Source: CAWJEL01 sp964647255 (GTDB lineage Bacteria > Chloroflexota > Anaerolineae > CG2-30-64-16). From it: 64,000 nucleotides of DNA. Every line of letters starts with the position of its first letter. The first letter of the stretch is position 1. The stretch spans positions 11,759-75,758 of the forward strand of contig CAZYGI010000011.1 of NCBI GenBank assembly GCA_964647255.1, written 5' to 3'. Below, piece after piece: positions 59,163 to 64,000 of the stretch. The notes beneath the pieces are model-generated. The model had not been told where the DNA came from. It did not search any database and saw nothing but the letters and a program-made list of their open reading frames with translations. The position numbers were made by a program, and so were the translations under genes.

Positions 59163-59636
59163 ATGGACGTCCCGATCGAAGAAAAAATCACCGTTGATGT
59201 GGACGAGCCCTTTGCCGCCGAGGCAGACGCGGCCGACCTGGCACGGGCGATCGCCGCCACGCTGCGCGCCGAAGGCCACCCGGATGGCGAAGTCACACTG
59301 GTGATCACCGATGATGCGGCCGTGGCCGAACTGAACCGCCAGTACCGCGGCGTCGAAGGTCCCACCGACGTGCTGTCGTTTGGAGCCCAGGAGGATACGC
59401 CCGGTTTTGTTACCGCCCCGGAGATGGCCGCCTATCTGGGCGACATCCTGATCGCCTTGCCCTTCACGCGGCGCCAGGCCGCCGATCTCGGCCGGCTGCT
59501 GCGCGACGAGCTCCGCCTGCTGGCCGTCCATGGCACGCTGCATCTCCTCGGCTACGATCACGCTGAACCGGCGGAAGAGGCCGCGATGTGGGCGAAACAG
59601 GACGCGATCCTGGCGGGGCTGGACGCCGGGCGATAG
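59163..59636 (+). CDS. ybeY: rRNA maturation endonuclease YbeY
   Basis: 157 residues. Zinc metalloprotein acting in 16S rRNA 3-prime maturation and ribosome quality control. Zinc motif HGTLHLLGYDH (H123, H127, H133), with the family PTDVLSF and YLGDILIA motifs. GGAGGA precedes the ATG. 15 bp after the 7TM-HD gene. Confidence 0.95.
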   Translation: MDVPIEEKITVDVDEPFAAEADAADLARAIAATLRAEGHPDGEVTLVITDDAAVAELNRQYRGVEGPTDVLSFGAQEDTPGFVTAPEMAAYLGDILIALPFTRRQAADLGRLLRDELRLLAVHGTLHLLGYDHAEPAEEAAMWAKQDAILAGLDAGR

Positions 59637-59690
59637 ACGGCAGACGATGAACGACAGATGATGGACGATAGACGAAAGATGAAGGCTTTC
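59634..59690. repeat. Word-like repeat, family C, at the dgkA start
   Basis: AGACGGCAGACGATGAACGA, CAGATGATGGACGATAGACG, AAAGATGAAGG. It contains three candidate ATG codons (59658, 59661, 59679) for the diacylglycerol kinase. The words mirror the complement at 8735-8768. Confidence 0.82.
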
Positions 59691-60047
59691 TTGCGCAGCT
59701 TCCGGTACGCGTTTGCGGGCATCGGCTATGTCTTGCGGACGCAGCGCAATGCCCGCGTGCATTTGACGATCATCGTCCTGGTGATCGCGGCGGGCTTCTT
59801 CTTTCGTGTGTCGGCGGTGGAGTGGGCGATCCTGGCGCTGGCGATGGGGATGGTGTTCAGCGCCGAGATGATCAACACGGTCGCCGAGTTGGCCGTTGAT
59901 CTCCTGACGCAACACTATCATCCGATGGCAAAGGTGGCCAAGGATGTCGGCGCAGGCGCGGTGCTCGTCGCCGCGATCGCCGCGGTGGCGGTCGGCGTGG
60001 CGATCTTCGGGCCGCGGGTGTGGAGTTGGTTGGCTCGGCTACTCTAA
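59658..60047 (+). CDS. dgkA: Diacylglycerol/undecaprenol kinase family protein
   Basis: 129 residues (122 if the start is ATG 59679). Three membrane helices: family motifs GIGYVLRTQRNARVHLTI, EMINTVAELAVDLL and AKDVGAGAVLVAA, with catalytic Glu in the FSAEMINTV helix. In Gram-positives this family phosphorylates undecaprenol for peptidoglycan recycling. The start lies in a family C repeat with no ribosome site. Confidence 0.9.
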   Translation: MMDDRRKMKAFLRSFRYAFAGIGYVLRTQRNARVHLTIIVLVIAAGFFFRVSAVEWAILALAMGMVFSAEMINTVAELAVDLLTQHYHPMAKVAKDVGAGAVLVAAIAAVAVGVAIFGPRVWSWLARLL

Positions 60048-60072
60048 ACGTTACCAGGCAGAGGAGATCACC

Positions 60073-61059
60073 ATGACTCAAATGACCAAACGTGAACGGC
60101 TGCTCGCCACCTTCGCCGGGCACGATGTGGATCGGATCGCCGTCGCGTTGTGGCGCCATTTTCCCGGTGACGATCAGCGGCCCGCCGATCTGGCCGCGGC
60201 GACGCTGGCGTGGCAGGCGCAATACGATTGGGACTTTATCAAGATTTCGCCGTCCAGCAGCTTCTGCCTGGTGGATTGGGGCGCCGAAGACCGCTGGATG
60301 GGCGGTGATGAAGGAAATCGGCAGTACACCAGGCGGGTCATCAGCCGGCCCGAGGACTGGGCGGCGCTGCCCGTGCTCGACCCGTCTGTGGGCGCGCTGG
60401 GGGCCCAACTGCACGCCATCGAGCTGATCCGCGACGGCGTGGGCGGGGCGACGCCCTTTATTCAGACGATCTTCAGCCCGTTGGCGCAGGCGAAGAACCT
60501 GGCGGGGAGCGAGCGGCTGCTCGCACATCTGCGCCAGGCGCCGGAGCTGGTGCGCGCTGGTCTGGAGGCGATCACGCAGACCACGCTGCGCTTCGTCGAG
60601 GCGTGCAAGCCGCTCGGTATCGCGGGGATCTACTACGCCGTCCAGATGGCGAACTACACGCTGCTGAGCGAAGTCGAGTACCGGGCCTTCGGCGAGCCGT
60701 ATGACCGGCGCATCCTGGCCGCAGTGGCTGATCTGTGGTTCACGATGGGTCATTTGCACGGCGCGGAGGGGATGTTCGACCTGGTGGCCGCGTACCCATT
60801 CCAGGCGTTGAACTGGCACGATCGGGAGTCGCGGCCCAGCCTGGGCGAGGGCGTGCGGCGCTTCCCGGGCGCGGTGTGCGGCGGGCTGGAGCACTGGGAC
60901 GACCTGCTGCGCGGCGACCCGGACCAGGTGCGCGAGCGCGCGGCAGATGCCGTCACCCAGACCGACGGTCGGCGGCTGATCCTGTCCTCCGGCTGCGTTG
61001 CGCCGGTCAACGCGCCGTTCTCGAACCTGCGGGCGTTGCGCGCGGTGGTGGAACACTGA
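60073..61059 (+). CDS. Uroporphyrinogen decarboxylase-family protein
   Basis: 328 residues. TIM-barrel family: begins TKRERLLATFAGHDVDRIAVALW, with the barrel segments FIKISPSSSFCLVDWG and LSEVEYRAFGEPYDRRI. Ends with LSSGCVAPVNAPFSNLRALRAVVE, a typical C-terminal family motif. Paralogues include corrinoid methyltransferases (MtaA-like); the true HemE residues (e.g. the N-terminal Asp of PVWxMRQAGR) are absent, so heme biosynthesis is unlikely. GAGGAGATC precedes ATG 60073. Substrate unknown. Confidence 0.85.
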   Translation: MTQMTKRERLLATFAGHDVDRIAVALWRHFPGDDQRPADLAAATLAWQAQYDWDFIKISPSSSFCLVDWGAEDRWMGGDEGNRQYTRRVISRPEDWAALPVLDPSVGALGAQLHAIELIRDGVGGATPFIQTIFSPLAQAKNLAGSERLLAHLRQAPELVRAGLEAITQTTLRFVEACKPLGIAGIYYAVQMANYTLLSEVEYRAFGEPYDRRILAAVADLWFTMGHLHGAEGMFDLVAAYPFQALNWHDRESRPSLGEGVRRFPGAVCGGLEHWDDLLRGDPDQVRERAADAVTQTDGRRLILSSGCVAPVNAPFSNLRALRAVVEH

Positions 61060-61061
61060 CA

Positions 61062-61140
61062 GTCAGGCGGAAAATAGCACGCTGATGACGCAGAGTCATG
61101 TGATTGACCTGATCACTGTCACTGACTCGCCATTCGCTGA
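61062..61140. repeat. Word-like repeat, families A and C, before the Nudix gene
   Basis: CAGGCGGAAAATAGCACGC, TGATGACGCAGAGTCATG, GATTGACCTGATCACTG, CTCGCCATTCGCTGATTC. The pieces match 46791-46831 and 53921-53950 (complement). The next gene starts 6 bp later. Confidence 0.83.
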
Positions 61141-61145
61141 TTCTT

Positions 61146-61643
61146 ATGCCCTATACCTACTGCCCTCACTGTTCCGCCCCCTTGGCCGACGCCGTCAGGT
61201 TCGGCCGGGTGCGCCGTGTGTGCCGCACCTGCGGCTTCATCCACTTCACCGACCCCAAAGTGGCTGTGGGCGCGCTTGTCACGGATGGCGAACGGGTGTT
61301 GCTGGTGCGCCGGGCGGTCGTGCCGGCCATCGGACTTTGGGCGCTGCCCGCGGGCTATATGGACGCCGACGAGCTGCCTGAGGAGGCGTTGGTGCGCGAG
61401 GTGGCTGAGGAGACCGGATTGGCGGTGCGCACCGCGCGCCTCCAAGGCGTTGCTCCGCTGGCCGGCTGGCAGGAGCGCCGGGGCATCCTGCTGCTCTACT
61501 GGGCGGAGCCGATCTCCGGCGAGTTGGCCGCACAGGATGACGTCAGTGAGGCGCGCTGGTTTACGCGATCGGAAATCCCGTGGGCCGAGCTGGCGTTCGA
61601 GTCCACGGCTGAGTTTCTGAAGCTGTGGTGCGGGCAAGATTGA
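61146..61643 (+). CDS. Zn-ribbon Nudix hydrolase
   Basis: 165 residues. N-terminal zinc ribbon C6/C9/C26/C29 (YCPHC, CRTC), then a Nudix domain with a perfect box from G70 to L92 (GYMDADE, REVAEETGL). This layout is found in NADH pyrophosphatase-like (NudC-type) and ADP-ribose hydrolases. No upstream ribosome site; the start is directly after a repeat region. Confidence 0.9.
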   Translation: MPYTYCPHCSAPLADAVRFGRVRRVCRTCGFIHFTDPKVAVGALVTDGERVLLVRRAVVPAIGLWALPAGYMDADELPEEALVREVAEETGLAVRTARLQGVAPLAGWQERRGILLLYWAEPISGELAAQDDVSEARWFTRSEIPWAELAFESTAEFLKLWCGQD

Positions 61644-61662
61644 GTAGGCTTCGGGGCCAGTC

Positions 61663-61702
61663 AGCGGCGGTTTGTCTCTTCAGAGGCAAACCGTCGCTTT
61701 GT
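61663..61702 (+). terminator. Terminator after the Nudix gene
   Basis: AGCGGCGGTTTG (61663-61674) pairs with CAAACCGTCGCT (61687-61698) with one G-U pair, then TTG. The convergent subtilase stop is at 61710. Confidence 0.75.
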
Positions 61703-61709
61703 CTGCCCC

Positions 61710-63737
61710 TCACGGAATCTGCCAGATCAAAGGCAGATAGTGGCGGAGCCGCAGTGTCGGCGTTGCTGTTGCCGTGGGCGTTGGCGTCTCCGTCGCCGTG
61801 GGTGTCAGCGACGCGGTTGGGGTGGGCGTCGCCGACGGCTCGCCGGTCCCGGTCACGCACAGGCGCACAAAATCAACCCAGAAATCGGTAGGCTGGCTGT
61901 CGCTGTCGTTGCGGGCCTGAAAGACCAGCTCGACCGGGCCGGCGCCGAGCAGCGGGCTAAAATCGGCCGCTTGCATCCGGTAGAGATAGCGATCCCACGG
62001 CAGGCCGTCGAACGCAGTGTCGGCCATATTGCCGGTGGTCAGAAGAAGCTGCTTGACCGGCGCCGCGCCGGCCCGCGTGACGACGAAGCTGGCCGTCAGG
62101 GAGTCGTCGTACGGAAACGCGGGGTTTGTCCCCATGCCGCTGTCGTAGTCCTCGATCCGGTAAGCGAACCACAGCGTCCCGGCCAGCGGCTCTGCGGGCA
62201 GCGTGATCGTGCGTGACACGACGCCGGATGTGTTCGCCCCGCCCAAAAAGTGGAGGGCGTTCGTGCCGGTGTACGCGCGCGTGGCGTCCACCCGCACATC
62301 GCCGCTGAGCTGCCATGCGCCCGGCCCAGCCTCAAAATTGCCGTCGGTGATCAGATCCGTGCAGCCGGCCGGCCATTCCGCCAGGGGCGGAGGCGGCGTC
62401 TCGGTCGGCGCACTGCCCGGCGTCACCTGGGCGAGCGCACGGCCGGCGTTGATGCGGCCCCAGCCGAAGTCAATGTCGCGCCCCGGCGCGCCCAGATCGT
62501 CCACCGTGCCCTCGATGATGCCGCGCACAGCCCCAGGGGTCAGCGCTGGATTGACGGAGAGGATCAGGGCGGCCAGCCCGGAGACGTGGGGGGTTGCCAT
62601 GCTGGTGCCGCTCATGTAGATGTAGTGGTCGCCGGGGAAGGTGGCGTAGATGCTCACCCCCGGCGCGGCCACATCCACCCAATCGCCGCGCGTCGAGAAG
62701 CTGGCCCGGGTGTCGCTTGCGCTGGTGGCGGCCACAGCGATGACGGCGGGGTGCGCGGCCGGGTAGTGATAGGTCTCGTTGCCCGTGTTGCCGGCCGCGG
62801 CGACGGTCACGACCCCGTGATCTACCGCGTAATTCGCCGCCATCGCCTCGCCCAGGCTGTAGCTGCTGGCGCCCAGGCTCATGTTGATCACCCGCGCGCC
62901 GTTGTCGGTGGCGTAGATGATCGCCCGGATCAGGTCCTCGTACGCGCCGATCCCGCCGCCGAACACATCCACCGGCATGATCGTGACGTTTCCGGCGATG
63001 CCCGCGATCCCGATGCCGTTGTTGATGCGCGCGGCGATGGTGCCCGCGACGTGCGTGCCGTGACCGTGATCATCGTAGATTTTGCCGTTGTCGTCCGGGA
63101 AGTTCCAGCCGTTCACGTCATCCACGAAACCGTTGCCATCGTCGTCCACACCGGTTCGGCCGTTCTTCTCGGCCGCGTTCTCCCAAACGCCGCCCAGTAA
63201 ATCCGGGTGCGTCATGTCAAGGCCGGTGTCCAGGACCGCGACGACTACTTCGGGTTTGCCGGTGGTGATGTCCCACGCCGCCGGCATTTGCAGCCGGCTC
63301 AGGTAGGCGGCCTGCGGCGATGCGTAGTAGGGATCGTTAGGAACGAAGTCGGTGGAATCCAGGGCGAAGGTGTAGTTCGGCTCGGCCCATTCGATCCCCG
63401 GTTGCGCCTCCGCCCGCTCGGCAGCCGCGGCGAGATCGGCCGCGGCGCTGGTCTCCGCCAGGGCCAGGTTGAGTTGCGGGATCGTCCGGAGGACGCGCAG
63501 GCCGGCGCCGGCCAGGGCGGCGGCCGCGCCGGATTCGTTTGCACTTGCCGCGCTCGCGTCACTGAGCTTGACCAGCAGCTGCCGCGCCACGTGCGGTGCG
63601 CCCCAATCGGGCGCGGGCGGGCGGGGCGCCGATCCGGCGTGCGCCGGCGCCGGTGACGCGGTCACGGCGCTGTACGAGAGGATCAGCGCAGCCGCAATGA
63701 TGAGGGACCAGCCAGTTCGCAATGACCGATTTGACAT
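61710..63737 (-). CDS. Secreted subtilisin-like serine protease (S8)
   Basis: 675 residues. Signal peptide (about 1-34), a propeptide-like region (35-150), then a subtilase domain with D170 (VAVLDTGLDM), H226 (HGHGTHVAGT), oxyanion N317 (AAGNTGN) and S379 (SGTSMATPH). A beta-sandwich C-terminal domain (about 455-630, LITDGNFEAGPGAWQLSG) resembles carbohydrate-binding modules. A Thr/Pro linker and a final RLRHYLPLIWQIP tail (YLPLI 667-671) follow, a short hydrophobic end that I recall as common in Chloroflexota exported proteins. No ribosome site is obvious before ATG 63737. Confidence 0.93.
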   Translation of the reverse strand: MSNRSLRTGWSLIIAAALILSYSAVTASPAPAHAGSAPRPPAPDWGAPHVARQLLVKLSDASAASANESGAAAALAGAGLRVLRTIPQLNLALAETSAAADLAAAAERAEAQPGIEWAEPNYTFALDSTDFVPNDPYYASPQAAYLSRLQMPAAWDITTGKPEVVVAVLDTGLDMTHPDLLGGVWENAAEKNGRTGVDDDGNGFVDDVNGWNFPDDNGKIYDDHGHGTHVAGTIAARINNGIGIAGIAGNVTIMPVDVFGGGIGAYEDLIRAIIYATDNGARVINMSLGASSYSLGEAMAANYAVDHGVVTVAAAGNTGNETYHYPAAHPAVIAVAATSASDTRASFSTRGDWVDVAAPGVSIYATFPGDHYIYMSGTSMATPHVSGLAALILSVNPALTPGAVRGIIEGTVDDLGAPGRDIDFGWGRINAGRALAQVTPGSAPTETPPPPLAEWPAGCTDLITDGNFEAGPGAWQLSGDVRVDATRAYTGTNALHFLGGANTSGVVSRTITLPAEPLAGTLWFAYRIEDYDSGMGTNPAFPYDDSLTASFVVTRAGAAPVKQLLLTTGNMADTAFDGLPWDRYLYRMQAADFSPLLGAGPVELVFQARNDSDSQPTDFWVDFVRLCVTGTGEPSATPTPTASLTPTATETPTPTATATPTLRLRHYLPLIWQIP

Positions 63738-63756
63738 GTGCTACCTCTACTTCCCA

Positions 63757-64000
63757 TCACACCTTCACCCGCTCGATGTGCGCCCCTAACGCTTTCAGCT
63801 TGGCGTCAATTTCCTGGTACCCGCGGTCAATCTGCCCGATGTTGGCGATGGTGCTGGTGCCTTGGGCGGCCAACGCGGCGATCAACAGCGCCATGCCGGC
63901 CCGGATGTCGGGGCTGCTGAGCTCTGCGCCGTGCAGCGAGCCGGGGCCGACGATCACCGCGCGGTGCGGGTCGCACAGGATGATTTTGGCCCCCATACCG
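63757..64000 (-). CDS. murA: UDP-N-acetylglucosamine 1-carboxyvinyltransferase, C-terminal part
   Basis: The gene continues past the window edge. Residues visible (MGAKIILCDPHRAVIVGPG, LSSPDIRAGMALLIAALAAQGTSTI, NIGQIDRGYQEIDAKLKALGA, IERV) are the family C-terminus. The intact enzyme adds enolpyruvate to UDP-GlcNAc, the first committed step of peptidoglycan synthesis. The active-site Cys is beyond the edge. Confidence 0.95.
   Translation of the reverse strand, partial: GMGAKIILCDPHRAVIVGPGSLHGAELSSPDIRAGMALLIAALAAQGTSTIANIGQIDRGYQEIDAKLKALGAHIERVKV

Noticed and set aside
1..64000. tRNA genes, CRISPR arrays, insertion sequences, prophage or integrase sites
   Set aside because: No cloverleaf, regularly spaced 25-40-bp repeats, transposase or integrase was seen; the word-like repeats lack a fixed unit and spacing.

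Overview
The window is 64 kb of high-GC chromosomal DNA with ordinary bacterial genes. It is best explained as a Chloroflexota genome, probably of the Anaerolineae/Caldilineae kind; this is inference from gene content, not a placement by marker genes. Supporting features are a gap-pgk-tpiA group, a stand-alone mreB, a TrpB2-type tryptophan synthase beta under a Trp T-box, DUF2723 and GT39 membrane glycosyltransferases, extracellular proteins with long Thr/Pro linkers, and a subtilase ending in a short YLPLI tail. I found no tRNA, rRNA, CRISPR array, insertion sequence or prophage.

Layout. 1-3.9 kb: tail of an ABC ATPase, a CHAT caspase-like protein, yvcK and a GAF protein. 4.1-10.4 kb: gap, pgk, a class V aminotransferase, a small CxxC protein, tpiA and an M50-type membrane protease. 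10.4-18.1 kb: a Zn-ribbon protein, trpB2 with promoter and T-box leader, trxA, an MFS permease overlapping a CutA-esterase fusion, and a DUF89/ferredoxin pair. 18.3-26.5 kb: a sugar locus with an FGGY kinase, a LacI regulator, a Frc-like ABC importer and a cytidylate-kinase-like gene. 26.6-36.2 kb: rhodanese, PIG-L deacetylase, a PA14 surface protein, a Lon-like protease, NfeD, a PEBP lipoprotein and a NYN-HEAT protein. 36.2-44.4 kb: mreB and the complete F-type ATP synthase operon (atpI-B-E-F-H-A-G-D-C). 44.5-53.8 kb: a NusG-like factor, three large envelope glycosyltransferase-type proteins and a methyltransferase. 53.9-64 kb: an SDR, mtaB, yqeY, a 7TM-HD phosphodiesterase, ybeY, dgkA, a UroD-like protein, a Nudix hydrolase, a subtilase and the C-terminus of murA.

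Two observations stand out. First, the binding-protein gene of the sugar importer contains a base-perfect 963-bp tandem duplication, giving one lipoprotein with two identical ligand-binding domains. Second, at least six families of short 'word-like' degenerate repeats recur across the window (for example ATCTGCGTC, GTAGACAAG, GACGATAGAC, GGTTGAAAG, GACGCGGGGAC words). They fill gaps, often as hairpins. They also run in frame through coding sequences (the DUF2723 protein, GT39 protein, ILEI-domain protein and mtaB), and they supply N-termini, C-termini and start codons to several others.

Regulation is unusually readable. There are good sigma70-type promoters for yvcK, trpB2, trxA, the MFS gene, the kinase, lacI, mreB, atpI and mtaB; the mtaB promoter predicts a leaderless mRNA. 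A 20-bp palindrome overlaps the lacI -10 box. Several genes end in long perfect hairpins.
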